Shown here: positions 1 through 13,100 of the stretch, piece after piece
Layout of the letters: each line of letters starts with the position of its first letter
How positions within the stretch are numbered: the stretch's first letter is position 1
NCBI RefSeq assembly: GCF_910592395.1
Contig: NC_088318.1
Coordinates: forward strand, 310,001 to 374,000
Source of the DNA: Lineus longissimus
Lineage: Eukaryota; Nemertea; Pilidiophora; Heteronemertea; Lineidae
DNA length: 64,000 nucleotides
Reading direction: 5' to 3'
The notes under the pieces: generated by a model
Seen by the model: the letters and a program-made list of their open reading frames with translations, nothing else
Told to the model about the DNA's origin: nothing
Databases searched by the model: none
Translations under genes and position numbers: made by a program

Positions 1-456
1 GATTAGGCCTACTTCTTGGGTGGTACCTGATACGAGACAATTCTAACTGAGCTATAGCTAACATGAAGTGCTGTTTGATAAGGGCACATGAGCTGTGTCC
101 CTTTAGTTCGAGGGATGTGACACCTCACAGTGTCCAATGCAGCTCCTTGACTTGAGACAAAAAGACACCAATACATTCACAAAACTTTCAAACTGCTGTG
201 AGCGTCCTTACAGCAGTATGGGCAGTGAAGCGGACAACCCTGTTCCTCCAGTGTTAGTCTTGGGGGTAACTGATACGAGACAACTGATTTGGCATTACCT
301 GGTATGGGCAACTCGTCTCGCGAGGGTGCAGATCGTGTGTCCCTTGTACTTCGAAGGATGTGACATACGACAGAGTGTCCAATGCAACTCCGCGCGAGAA
401 AAAGACGCTAATACATTCCTAGGATATTTAAACTGCTGGGGGCATCCCTACAGAAC
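1..456. repeat. Two diverged direct repeat copies, about 200 bp each
   Basis: Roughly 20-215 and 262-456 share a series of blocks in the same order: 'tgatacgagacaa', 'gtgtccctt', 'gatgtgaca', 'agtgtccaatgca', 'aatacattc', 'aaactgctg' and 'catccctacag' or 'cgtccttacag'. The copies have drifted by substitutions and small indels. A 114-codon open frame crosses both copies but shows no protein similarity I recognise, so I treat the stretch as non-coding repeat, perhaps a mobile-element remnant. Confidence 0.6.
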
Positions 457-1186
457 AACGAATAGGAATAGGGATGGGTGAAAACTCGATCTGTCTTCGA
501 TTTTTGGAACAACGCTGATAATCTGTAAGTACTAGGACCCATCAACAGAATCTAAAAGCCGATCGGCGCATCTCGAAAACCTAAAAAAATGGTCTCCACT
601 CAAAATCAAAATCACCTATTCATATAAAATATTTGCTATTTTCCTTTTTACCACCTCACTAAATTCCTCTAAAGTATAACATAGCGCAATTTGATTGAAA
701 AATATTTAAAAACAAACAAATGTCAAGCCACCAAAGTTAGAGGGCCCCCATCAACATTTTCATCAGCAAATTCATCAACAGTTTACACTTTCCCCGATAG
801 CAGACGATTTTTTACATGATGATGTCCAACACCTGCACTTCAGTGGCGCCGGTGTGAATAAATCTACTTGTGTGAATGGTCAATGGCTCATAACGTCATG
901 AAATAATTGCGTCACGAGGAAGGAAACAATGGGAATCACGTCCGACGTCGTAACTGTGGGTGCGGTGCGTCGTGAATGCAGGCTCGGCCAACGCGCGGCC
1001 CATCTGGAATGCGACAAACTGTACCGGAACCAGAATTGTCATGGGTCTGTACGAATTTTGGACTTACGCCGTAACAGAACGGCCTACTTGCTCAGTTTAT
1101 GTTAGCATCACATTTCCTGTAGAAGATCCATGACCAGCTGACAGCCCTGTTGCATCTTTCAGTTCTCTTTCCAGCCTCGTGAGAAG
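457..1186. other. Intergenic / 5' flank of AIRIM
   Basis: AT-rich to about 720, then a more GC-rich part (840-1040) with CpG-containing words that may be the promoter of the downstream plus-strand gene. Just before the AIRIM start codon the sequence 'tctctttccag' reads like a splice acceptor, so a non-coding first exon upstream is possible. I see no coding region here. Confidence 0.4.
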
Positions 1187-2524
1187 ATGCAAGCAGAAGT
1201 AGCTCTTTCTCAACAATTGAATAGAAGCTTTAAGGTCATCAAAAAGAATCTGTCACTTTGGGATCAGACACTTTTAGAAGGTCGGCCATGTGTGGACAGC
1301 ATCAGCAACCTGGCTGAACAATTAGAGTGCTGCCAGAGGGTGAAGGTGTCAGCTACTCCTCTTAAGAACTTTGAGAACTTGCAGGAACGGTTGATAGGAA
1401 AATTGATCAGCACAATTGAAGATGAGATAATAAAGTTCATCGAACTTCAGTGAGTTTTATACTCTTGATATACCATGCTGCTATGAAACAAGGGTACCTC
1501 AGGGTGGTACCTGTCATGATATTTTGGTACTGTCGTCTCTCTAGTCTCCTCAGGTTGTTAGTCCAGAACTTAAAAGGAAAATTGTCAAGATACTTAAAAT
1601 ATCTACCATCGCTGGTGATACAAGACGTACCTGTATCATATCTTGAATGGGCAGTCACGGACTTGTGAAGGTACCTGTGAATGATCTCTTAGTCTTAGAA
1701 CAGTTCGATCACAAAATAGTAGCTAATATGAATATCTTGCTTTCATTTCAGACAGCAGCTGCAGGATGTCTCGGACCGCTTGTCGAAGGAGAATGACAAA
1801 TGTGTCACTCTGTACCAATGTCTAAGAGTCCAGCTTCCAGTCGAGGTGATGGTCTCCAGGATGCCATTCAGGCCATCTTATGCAGACATGTTGGAGATGA
1901 TCAGAGATGTTGATCGGATATGTCATGAGCTGTATCCTTTTATTTCACCTATTATTTTGGGGGCTTTGATAGGAATTTCAAAAGGCACCAAGTTTTTTTT
2001 CAGGATATTATTAGTGGTTGCTAGATGAGGATGGAATGTCATCGGGATGCCTAAGATCATAATTTACAATAATACTTCTTAACAATTTGGAAGATCTGCA
2101 ACACGGAGCTATCATTGGGACCAGCTGGACTACAACAAGCCTGCAGTCGTTCAAGAAGTCATGACCTCACTGAAAAAGACCAACAAGTTGCAGGATCAAA
2201 TGGAAGGTATGGTCACATGTTAAGTAGGTTTTGTTGTCCTAAAGCTTCATTAACTGGCAAACAGCTTATAAAAGGAGTCAATTTTCCTCATGGCAAAAGA
2301 AGCGATTTACTTCGATGCAAGAGACAACGTCACAATCAGCAACTTCCAATAGAGCAGTAGGTATGGTCATCTTGTATAATTTGTTGGCTCGAGAACTTGA
2401 GCAAAGACAAGTCAATAATCATATGAACGATTGATGATATTCTACTTCAGAAACCTTGGCAAAAGTACAATTCTTCCTTGATGACAGTTTCTCAACCGAG
2501 ATGGATATGCCAGCTTTCGAGTGA
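1187..2524 (+). CDS. AIRIM: AIRIM (C1orf109), ribosome maturation factor partner of AFG2
   Basis: Four coding exons: 1187-1449, 1752-1931, 2109-2206 and 2451-2524 (stop TGA). All have GT-AG introns and the frame stays open, giving 204 residues against 203 in human. Recognised by similarity to human C1orf109: an N-terminal helical part with 'SISNLAEQLECCQRVKV' and 'NLQERLIGKL', a middle 'SYADMLEMIRDVDR', a 'YHWDQLDY' block and the C-terminal 'VQFFLDDSF'. In vertebrates the protein works with the 55LCC complex (SPATA5/AFG2A, SPATA5L1/AFG2B, CINP) in releasing factors from pre-60S ribosomal particles. No enzyme motif is visible, as expected for this family. The start is the first ATG of exon 1 and aligns near the human N-terminus. 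The gene converges on DHX35, with its poly(A) signals only about 20 bp from those of the neighbour. Confidence 0.88.
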
Positions 2525-2720
2525 ATCGTAGACTGACGAGCATGTCGACTTCTCCTCTGGCAGATGTTGGAGACAACACGGATGATGTGACAACACTGCC
2601 ATTGACGCAAAATTGCAATGTGAAATGTGAGTGATCAGCCGACAGGTGTGCTGAATGAACCATGAACTGATCTGGTGAATCATCCTCCACAGATGAAGAT
2701 AAGACCTGTAACGCTCCGAA

Positions 2721-2741
2721 AATAAATGGACCAATAATAAA
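2721..2741 (+). promoter_or_regulatory. Poly(A) signals of AIRIM
   Basis: Two AATAAA hexamers at 2721-2726 and 2736-2741, about 200 bases past the AIRIM stop codon. Either would give a short 3' UTR ending just before the DHX35 3' end on the other strand. Confidence 0.55.
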
Positions 2742-2761
2742 GTATGAAGCAATGTTATTCT

Positions 2762-2767
2762 TTTATT
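2762..2767 (-). promoter_or_regulatory. Poly(A) signal of DHX35
   Basis: TTTATT on the plus strand reads AATAAA on the minus strand, about 145 bases past the DHX35 stop codon. It lies about 20 bp from the AIRIM signals, so the two convergent transcripts almost certainly abut or overlap at their 3' ends. Confidence 0.55.
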
Positions 2768-2909
2768 ACAAAAATGAAAAATGGCACATATGTGCAAAGT
2801 CCCTATTGCTCCCTTATCCCTGGTAACTCGCTGCCTCTTCCTTTTTGTTAAAAGTCCCATAAACAAGGATTGTTTAGAGCGAGTGCTCAGCTGTTTAAGT
2901 TGGCTTGGT

Positions 2910-5900
2910 TTATGCCAGTTTAGCCCTTTTGACTGCGACTTCCCTGTCCGTCCCAAAGTTATAGAAGTGAGGAGCGAGTTCATACAGCCACGAGGATTCG
3001 ATCACGGTGATGTCTCGCATGAATTCCTTGCTTGTTTGAATCACTTCACCAAATACGACCCTGAAAGAGAATTGTAGATATGAGTCATACTGTAATAATA
3101 CTTCATTGAGAACTATGAAGGGCCCTCTGTAGATGTGGTTGAGCCCAACAACGGCAAGCGTCTTGGAGAACCCACCTGCAGTTTTCTCTTTGACTACTTC
3201 AAAACAACATAACTTGGTCCCAAGGATGGGGGCTTCATGGTCCCAAGGATGGGGGTCTCTTGGTCCCAAGGATGGGGGCCTCTTAGTCCCAAGGATGGGG
3301 GCCTCTTGGTCCCAAGGATGGGGGCCTCTTGGTCCCAAGGATTGGGGTCTCTTGGTCCCAAGGATGGGGGCCTCTGGGTCCCAAGGATAAGGTCTATGAT
3401 AGTGAAAACAATTGCCAATTTTACTTACCACTTTGGGGGATCAACTGCATATAGCACCGAAGTAGGATGGATTGTGAGAGTGTGTTCATCCCTGACAGTC
3501 AGGTATTCACCTGTGTAATGTAGTCTGGCAGCATTGGGGAAGAATCCCGCTGTGATACACCGTCGTATTGTAGTGACATCATCTGGAGAGAAGAAAGATT
3601 GACAGTGAAAGCCCAGGCAGTAATCTGTGGCTATTCATCCACACCATCTTGAAGTCTATCAATCCATTCTGTGGTTGCAACATGTCACAATTCAGAATGC
3701 AGATCATGTCACAAGGCCCAGGGATTGGAGATGCCTTTATCATATCAATGATACCAACTGGCAACCTTGGTAGTAGATTATGCCGACCTCATGACACCTC
3801 GAGACAGGAAAACATACTTAATCACTGGCAGTCAACCAGAGAACTCTGTAAACTCAGTCAGGAGCTGTGCAGGAATCTGCGGTGTCGAGAGGAATATATC
3901 ACAACAGAAGCACGTGTGTTGTGACCACTCCTGGCTGATTTTACAGTACTGTGCAATACCAGTTCAACATCTGGTAAACAGCTCAAATGGTCATAGTATT
4001 TACCTCCACAGGAGACTAATGGAACATCAGCCCTCTTCATCAATGTGACCAGCTGTTGTCTGATCTCCGTCGCCCTCGTTAGGCCCTTAAAGTTGAGGTA
4101 ATTCTCATGACACCACTGTGCATTCTTCTTATACTGCAAACACAACGAAATGTCATAGGTGAGTCTAGCCATGGATGTTTCTTCTCATTTGGTATTAGCT
4201 TTTCACTGGAGCATATCTTGTGCCATAATCATCATCATGATCAGTTGGGAATCATGTTCCAGTTGGGAACTTTTCCGCCAGACCATGACTTGTCTGCATG
4301 ATAAAGTGATATAGGCTGGTTACATGTCTTACTCACCTTGATGAATGCATTGTAAACGTTAAGCATGGTCATGTGATCGCCCTCCTCGACAGAAAACTTC
4401 CGCTTGGCACGATTCTGGAAAATGATTGAACAGGATTAAACTTAATTCGACCAGAATCGTGTGATTTATCTAACAAACAGAACAATAAAGCTACCTGCAT
4501 CGGCATCGAAGCACCGTCAAAATCAAGTCCAACTTTCTAATGTCCCCATTCATTCAGTCACAAAGTGTAAAGAAGAAAGACATTTGCCACATGTCTTGCT
4601 CCAGTACATAGGTATAAACATGATTGGTGATGAAGTCATTTTGGGTGGCAATGATCTCCTCGTATTCGCAGCAATCTTCATACTTACCGAAGCTACTTTC
4701 TGATTGGACGGAGTGAAAAACACATTTTGTATTTGCATCATGGCAGCTATCGTAATGGCTTCTTCAGAACAACCAAACTCACCCGAGGCGAGTAACATCT
4801 TACTGAACATTGGTGGTAATGGCAGCTCTGCCATCTTTAACCCAAGAGTCGATGTCAGGCGAGCACCGTCATCCAGAGCTGTAAAAGAATGAGAGTAGCA
4901 TTAGCAAAGTTGGGAATCGGGATAAAGGACAAGGCTGCGGCGACTGTTGAGCCTTTCCAGGAGAGTTTTGATTCAATCAGGAGAGGTTTTACCACCAAAG
5001 TACAGACTGACTTACCACCGAGAGCATAGAGAAGCTCTAGACCACGGACCATATTCTGGGCAGGAGGAGGCTGCAAGAAGGAAGACAAACATTGATAACA
5101 TCTGGGAAATCAGCCAATGCTGTCTCAGGAGGCTCCAAAAGAAAGCATTGGCATTCCTTCAAGTTTCTTTATCACTCACAAGTGTTTGTAACAAGAGAGA
5201 TCAGAAGACTGCCCATATCACTGCTTTGTAGGCGACGATGCTCATGTGCCGTTTCTGGATGAAATAGAAAGACTTACTGAGAGGAAACTAAACCGCAGCA
5301 CGTTATCAATCCCAAGAGCCTTCAGTTGGAGGATGACGGGTGCTAAGCTTGTCCTCTGCATCTCGGGGATCGTGTTGGCTGCCAGTGTCTCATAGTCAGA
5401 TTCTGTAAGGAAAGGTACAATTAAACTATATTTACCAAACAAACATCAGAGAAAGCATTCCAATTCAATATGGAGCCAGCATGACTTTGTAATGAGCTCC
5501 ACCTTCAGGCATTGGGAACATGTGCCTTGGTTCAGGTTGCAGCCCTTATACGGCTGGGAATCTGCCATTTTCCTTACTCTTGTTTGTAACCCGAACCCGA
5601 TGTCTCCCTAACCTAGGAACATGATCTTACCTGTATATAACCTGTAAGCTTTCCCTGATCGTATCCTGCCAGCTCTTCCAGCCCTCTGTTCAGCTGATGC
5701 CTGTGATGTCGGCACAATCACCAACGATTCTGTGCCAGTCTTGGCATTAAATGCTTTTAACTTCACAAAACCACAATCCACCACTGAAACATGAGGTCAC
5801 AGCATCTTGACTCACAAATCTGTTGACTTAGGTAAACATTTGGACTGAGCTGGGTGAATAAACGATATTGACATAGGCTGGACCCTTGGAACAAATTTAA

Positions 5901-8900
5901 ATGCCAAGAAACAGTGGTGAACATCATAGAAATTGTCATGTCACAACATATCGTTATGACCATTTAATTGAAAGAACTCTTGTGAAATTTTCTGATAATG
6001 CCAGTTGTTTAGTTGTTGTGTTAAATGAAGCTTTCTGACCCTTCTCAAATGATAGATATTCATGTCAACTGTTGACTTCTTACCATAAACAATGCCATTG
6101 ATGGTGATTGAAGCCTCTGCAATGTTTGTAGCCACTACTATCTTCCTGGTAAACCTCGGCGTTCTTTCAAATACCTTGAACTAGAGGAGAAAAACAAACA
6201 ACTGAGAATGTTGGCTGGGCACTGTAGAGGTTGCAGAGCGAGCCACAGACTGCCAAGCAGTCTGCGTGATTTCATTCAAATGCTTTTAAAGATTTGTATA
6301 CTGATCAATAATACTTGTAAATAAAAGACACAGATAATACATGTACAAGGTCATGAAATTCTAAAAGCAAAGAAAAAGAATAACGCACCTGTTCTGATGA
6401 AGGGAGTCCACCATACATTGGTAATATTTTCATCTTTTCTTCATTCTTTGGGATCTTCTTTGCATGTTCTCTAAATTACGAAACGATCCACGAATTGGAA
6501 ATGAAAGAAGTAATAATCCATATCATGAATTAGCAATACAATATCAAGTGTCTGCATTCTCGGGAAAGATTGCTACATGTATTTAGCATGCTTTTATGGA
6601 CGTCAATTTGTGTGACCACCTTAAGGTCAACATCAAGTAAGTGCTATAATATAGCGCCATTATTAGCAAGAGTTGTTGTAAAATCTTACATCAGTTATGT
6701 ATTCAAGCTTCAATTTAACTCAATCTGATGAAACCTGGGAAGAAAGGACACCCTTTGACTAGGTGGAGTTTATCCGTCAAGCAACCCGAGTACTTACATG
6801 AGAAGTCTCACCACATGGTCTACCTCGTCTTGTCCCGTCAAGAATGCCAGCACGTCGCCACTTTTCTCAGACTTGTGTATCTTTACAATCGTCTCAACCA
6901 TAGCAGTCAGGTAGTTAGGAAGGGGACTGCACAGGGAATATGGAAAATTACACCCTTATTTATGCCAACTCTGAAATCTGAAATGATTTCTGCTACTCAT
7001 ATGTCAAAACATCTGGGAGAGCTATCAGGGAATCAACCGATAGTCAGCTAAACCACTGCCTAAGCTTTACTTCTGCTTTTCCTCAGATTTACGTTGTCTT
7101 TTTCCAAACACAGAATAGGCACTGACAATCTGAAAGTGGCCAACAGGACAATAAAGGTAAGAGACATCATAGCATTGACAACAGTTTATGACAAAAGAAT
7201 ACGCACTGATTATATTCCCATTCAGTGTCAAGTCAAAAGTGAGACTTACTCTAAAGAATAGTGGACATCGACTGGGTACATCCTGCCTTCGATGCTGAAT
7301 ATCACTGCCGTGTCTTTACTGAAAAAAAGAGAGGTTTAACAGGCGTTTGATAGGTGGGTTGCAGATGAGAAACAGTGATAGACTCGTTGCTACATGTATA
7401 AGATACCAAACTATTCAAACTAACCTTCAGACATCTGTTCTCTGTGAAGTCTTACCTCCTGTCTTTTGTGTTGTTCTGATTGAAGAAGTCACAGAAAGCC
7501 TCCGCATCAAGCGTAGCAGACGCAACAATCAATCTCAAATCTTCTCGTTTCTTCTGGATCTGAATTAAAGCAGCAATGGAGATCATTTACTGGTTGAAAA
7601 CCATTATCAAGAGCATTCACTAAGTTCTCCCATCACTGTTTCAACTACACATATCAGACAAGGAAGTTACACAAGGCAAAGTGGCTTGCTCGAAGTGACA
7701 AGCAAACAAGTACAGTGAAAGGTTATCATGAGAAAGAAACGAGCAGTTAGCAAAAGAGACGTACCTTCTTCAAAAGTCCAATGATGATATCTGTATGAAG
7801 TGTACGTTCATGGGCTTCATCCAGCATCACAACACTGAAAAGTGCAATGACTATTGTTTTAGCATTGATATGTCACTGATCTTATACCTTATTTCATGTT
7901 TTACTTTTACTCTGTATAAAGCGAGTCGTTTCTGCAAAGTACGGCTATTGTGAACCACCAGCCCAGGCATTACGTCTGTGGAGAACGTGACATCTGAATG
8001 TAATCAAACAACAGCACTCACCTGTATTTTGACAGCAACGGATCCTTCATCATTTCTCTTACCAGTAAACCGTCCGTCATAAACTGAAATTCAATGAAGT
8101 GGAAACTCAGGTGCAAGGAATCTCTGCATACAGGAAGAAATGTGAGTACCCTGAAACACACGCCTGCTCATCAAGGGACATAAATCTGAGTTTTGCTTGG
8201 ACTCAAACACAGGTCCTTATGTTTGGTACCAGTTGGCACCGGTAGACAAGCAGTGGTACCAAAGGAGCAATTCATCTTCGAGCTTTTGCGGAACACATCC
8301 CTCTACTTGCCATCAGGGTAGAAGCCATTTGCTGGATGCTGGATGTGATGCAGACTTACTTTGATTTTTGTTTTTTGTTCATCCCAACAGTCATCAAAGC
8401 GGATGGCATATCCAACCTCGTCACCAAGAATGACTCCTCGCTCCTCAGCAACACGATTTGCAACCTTAAACAAAGATGACATATGATTGCAGGAGAGTCT
8501 AGTCTATGCCAAAATGATTTTTTTAATTTTGGGATGTTTTCCTGTATTGCCATTATCATCACTGTCAAAAAAGAGATGGCTAAAATTAAATAACTCGTCA
8601 GATCGTATTTCAAATCTTGGTGGTAAGTATTATCCCAATACCTAAGTTTGATTGGGAATCTCTTACCGTGACAACAGCAACCCGTCGTGGTTGGGTCACA
8701 CCTATCTTCCATTTCTCGGCTGCCCATCCAGCTTCTAATAGATACTGGGGAATCTGGGTACTCTTGCCACATCCTGTTTCTCCCACGATGACAACAGTCG
8801 AGTATTTCTCCAGCAGGTACAAGATGTTGTTTCGATGCTGTAAATTAGGATAAAAAAAACACAGATTACGAGATAGCAAGCTGATGCTAAAAGTGTTAAC

Positions 8901-9443
8901 AGAATTAATAAACTTCATATTAAGGATGAGGCAAGCACACAATAAATTTCAATGATGAACTTCAAATTATGATAGAGGCTCTACTCTACGTACATTGAAG
9001 ACAGGTAACCTTTGCCGCTGTTGTTCCACTGATAACGAGGCATTGGGATTGTGGATGATGGCTGACCCACTCCCTTCTTGAGATGTATCATTTGAAATCC
9101 TTTCCTCTGATAACCGTTCACTTGGAGCAGGGGTGCCTGGAAGGAAATACGATGATTTTGTAGCTCTTCATTGAGGAAAACCATTTAACTCAATAACTGT
9201 CAACGTCCTGTACAGTACAACAGATTGACATTGAGATTGTTGACATATTTTCAAGCACCTCCAAAAACACAAAATTCCTTTCGGATACGCAAGCAATAGC
9301 TGTCAAATTTGGACAGACGTTTCACTCGACAGCAAGGGTACGACACATACCATTGACAATGAGAGTAACTCACCAGGTTTCCAGAATTTGGGGGTGAAAG
9401 ATTTGTTTTTAAAGCCGGGTTTTTTTTCCATGGGCGCTGACAT
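2910..9443 (-). CDS. DHX35: DHX35, DEAH-box RNA helicase
   Basis: Nineteen exons on the minus strand: 9374-9443 (ATG), 8994-9136, 8667-8837, 8360-8464, 8022-8083, 7765-7834, 7456-7559, 7250-7318, 6798-6926, 6389-6470, 6084-6180, 5631-5783, 5278-5402, 5016-5070, 4688-4878, 4337-4414, 4004-4133, 3429-3582, 2910-3060 (TAA). They join in frame to 712 residues; human DHX35 has 703. Visible motifs are Walker [10 protein letters not shown] (90-98), DEAH (189-192), SAT (221-223) and motif [10 protein letters not shown] (400-407). These are followed by the winged-helix/ratchet region ([19 protein letters not shown]) and the OB-fold C-terminus with [17 protein letters not shown]. The family member is an ATP-dependent RNA helicase of the spliceosomal C complex in the nucleus. 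No catalytic residue is missing. The last intron carries a 23-bp minisatellite. Confidence 0.95.
3214..3388. repeat. 23-bp minisatellite in the last intron of DHX35
   Basis: About 7.5 tandem copies of 'ggtcccaaggatgggggcct' plus 'ctt', with mainly single-base variants between units. It lies between the DHX35 exons 3429-3582 and 2910-3060. The array reads open in several frames on both strands because the unit has few stop-like words. The encoded peptides are simple repeats and I do not regard them as coding. Confidence 0.9.
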
Positions 9444-10125
9444 CTTGGATTTTTCATAAAAAGTGGATTTGGCCTGGCGGCCGGATTAGCGAGAACCGAT
9501 GCTCAGGTGCTGCCACCTCGTGACATCGTTTAAAACTTCTTCGCTACTGTAAAATGACCAGGGGCCGTTGCGGCTTACAGGGCTTCTCGGTGAGAACCAC
9601 CTAAAAAGTATAGGGACACCTAATGACAAATAGTTTACTGGTCTGTCACTTTATCAATATTGATGCATTGTTTTCATCATGAGCCTTTGACTTCAATTGA
9701 CAGATGCCAACATTGGTCGTCACCAGAGCAAAAAATATTGACAATGCGGGTTAATCTAGTGCAACAGTACTTATCCTGCATAAAATCTGAATGATGCAAT
9801 GCAGTCGACTCGTTGGTGTACTTCATTCAATGGAACTGTTGCTATTAATTGAAAATAAATAGGAGCTGGCCATAAGGAAATCTTGGAAAAGTGTCCCAAT
9901 CAAGAGTACATCCTTGCCCTGAACTCCATGGGACCAGGAAATAGTGTCCTGTTGACAGAAATACATCAACACATCGGGAAGATAACATGGGGCCAGTTGT
10001 GAATTCTGCAAATCCAGACAAGACCACAAGGGTATCCTTCTCTGGTGACATTTTGTTACGTCCTGCATGTACAAACAAAGTGCCAAGATAAACGGACAAT
10101 ACAAGTGTCATTTTTCTCATAAAAA
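9444..10125. other. Spacer between MYLIP 3' end and DHX35 5' end
   Basis: Contains the presumed DHX35 promoter (about 9444-9620, relatively GC-rich with CpG words). A minus-strand open frame at 9845-10120 starts with a hydrophobic, signal-peptide-like stretch (MTLVLSVYLGTLFVHAG). It has no similarity I recognise and overlaps another open frame in a different phase, so it is not called as a gene. Confidence 0.35.
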
Positions 10126-10131
10126 TTTATT
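10126..10131 (-). promoter_or_regulatory. Candidate distal poly(A) signal of MYLIP
   Basis: AATAAA on the minus strand (TTTATT on plus). A second candidate is at 10762-10767. If used, MYLIP would have a 3' UTR of about 3.2-3.9 kb, which fits the gene-free AT-rich sequence between here and the MYLIP stop codon. Confidence 0.35.
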
Positions 10132-13100
10132 GCTTCTTTGGAATAAAGTTATCTACACTATGACGGACATGATATTTATAAAATGACAGAGTTAAATGAG
10201 ACTCCTGTTTTCAATGGGATACACAGCAAGTGCTCACAACTGATGTGTTGTTGAATTATACATGTTGTTCTCAAATTGTTTAAAATGTGTATTACAGAAA
10301 TGAACACAATAAAGACAAGGCTCATTTTACAACTGAAGGCAGGGCTAATCGATATGCACTTGGGTAGAAAATTAACAAAACGTTTTCAGAACGATTCAAT
10401 TGCATTGACTTTGGATTCTCAGATCTAATTGACAAGCGAGAAAGCATTTCAATTCATCTTCATCCTTTTTTGTTTTTGGACCACCCTGTAGACCACAAGA
10501 TATGACTGATCCTGATCCTGGATGAAGACAAAATGGATTTTTGAATTGAAAACTTAAATAACACAAGATATAAGCCATTGTTTACTACTAATACACTGTC
10601 CAGGGCCTAGCAAATTTGATATGTACTGCAACTAAGTACACAGTGAAGTGCAAAGCCATTGTTGCTACTTGCATTATTTGGCGGAGGTAGCCTACAACCA
10701 TATCATTTTGTGGTTTATACAACAAGTCGTATTTAACTTCTGTTCAACAACATTATATCATTTTATTGCAAGGAACCATACTTCTTGAAGCCTCGTAAGT
10801 TAACACATGAACACAAATATCTATCACAGTTCAACTTCTTTCTCTATCCCCCCCCCCCCCCCCCCCCCTAATGCCACAGCAAGCGACTCATTAGCCAACT
10901 CAAACAACTGTCTATTTTCTGTTGTCTCATAAAACCCACCCAAAGCCTGTTCATACCAGAGGACAACTTTGAGGGAAGAAATGGAATCCCAAGTTGTGTA
11001 AGTTGGCCCACACACTGAATGAGTCATCACATGTCAACCCCCAGTACGATATCACACTGACAAGTCTCTTTTATACAAACAGCAATAAAATAAATCGGAA
11101 TTAACCAACATGCAAGCCACTTTTTGAGTTCACAACAAAAGTTTGAAAGGAGATCAAATTCTTAAAATTGCAAGGAAAAGTTGATATCAGCGTTGAATTT
11201 GTGGGGGCCGCACGGCAAGAACTCCTACGCTATGATTTTGGTTGCCAAAAGAGTTAGACTAAAAGGGGCCAACTGTATTCTTTCTCAAACAGCTATGAAA
11301 GGACTGTGTTTGGCCACTGGCCAGAACATCTCCATTACATATTTGAATGTTTGAAATAGAAGTGTTGAAAGAGGTCAACCGCACGAATAGCTTGAATGCA
11401 GAGAAGAGACCTGCTCTGTCAATGCAATAAAGGTGATAGATATTGGTGTTTATCAATATTGATACAATGATAACACAATCGGAAACATTAAGCGTGACCA
11501 ACATGTTCTCACTGAATGATTGGAAGAATAAACAACTTCTTCTTTTAATAAAATTTGTGCCATATTTGAAAAATTTGTGTTCCATTACTGTTCGATTTTA
11601 TCATAATTTGGCCATCTTACTGGCCACATTTTGATGCAATCGGATCTGGGTCAATCGATCACGAGAAACCCACTCAATTTCTGCACAAAGCAGACTTGTA
11701 TTTGATACAATATTATGCAAAATTGACTTTCTATTTCAATCGTTTCACGTGACCCACAACCAGCAAGTTTTGGAAACTCCGTGTTACTATTTGGTTGACT
11801 TGGCATCAAGTAGAGCAGTACTTATTAACGTGAGGAAGACAAAACTGAAGTGTTTTAGAACTCAAACTGAAGCTTTTTGCAAAGAATAACTTGAACCAAC
11901 TGAATTATAATGTGCAAATGAAGGTAGGCAACAATCCTACTTCTTTCTTGGAACAAAAACAAATAGTGTTAAAACTATCAAAGTCATAACCACCAAGTTG
12001 TTTTCACTGTTCATGGCCAACCAAAAATAGTAACACGCAGACTGACCACAATCGAAGACGTCCAAGAAATGAAAGGGAAGTATTATGTCATTATGTCTTG
12101 ACAGGATACAAAAATAAAAAACACATAAAATTGTCTGTTATACAACCGAATGGAACACTGCTTGCTACAGGAGACACCATAATAATACAAAACACTGAAG
12201 AAAAATAAAATGTGTTTCTGTTCACAAAGACTAGAAATAGAAATCATATGACAAAATTTGAAAATTACAAGTCCAACCTACAATTCCGATATGAAGAACT
12301 CCCAAGTATGTGAAGACCTCCAGGACAGGGTAAGCAGTGAGCGGTGGAGCACGTTATTGTCATCGAGAAATAGACTTCAATATAAACATGTACAAAAAAC
12401 TATCTTAACGGTCTGCCCCTCTGCATTTTCTGGAGATGAGACTTTTGATTAAGCAGGTTTATGGTAGTCAGCTAGCACCCAGTTTCACGTCAAGATTGGA
12501 ACACAACAGATCATTCACTCTTTTATGGCACAAAAACATTTAAAATGTCCAACTTATTCATTTACTACCAAGTGGCTTTCTTTCATTACGGATTCTATCT
12601 ATCAAGACCACTTGACCACCTGTGATATTTCAAGGGGAATCAAGGGCATACCCCTTGTATTACCCATCAAACAGAACTAATGAAACCACAGCCTGAGATC
12701 AGAAATAGGACCAATTGTAAGTTCTCTTTTGTTACCCTGGACACCACATGATCCACCATGTTCTGATTATAACACCATGCCACGGCCTTGTTTGTTGACA
12801 TTATTCTCCAAGTATTTAACTACATGTATTACATGGGATTATATAATCCTGTGCAGGGTTAGTTAAAGCAGAGATCAAACTCAAAGCAATAACCCGCAGT
12901 TAGGTAGAATACAACTTTTATAATAGCAGTTAGAAGCTTTTACTCGTGTAAATGTTGTAGAAATAGAATGCTGGAATGAACTACAGTATACACATCAGTC
13001 ACTTTATGAAAACAAACCAACCAAAGATATGTCAACTACAGTTTCTTAAGTCCAGAGAACAAAAATTCAAATAAATCTACCCTGCTTGAGGCACTTCATG

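Noticed and set aside
137-481. 114-codon plus-strand open frame
   Set aside because: It spans two diverged copies of a direct repeat and has no recognised protein similarity or splice context.
3133-3518. Open frames on both strands across 3133-3518 with repeated '[14 protein letters not shown]'-type peptides
   Set aside because: They are produced by the 23-bp intronic minisatellite of DHX35; similarity to human DHX35 resumes directly on both sides.
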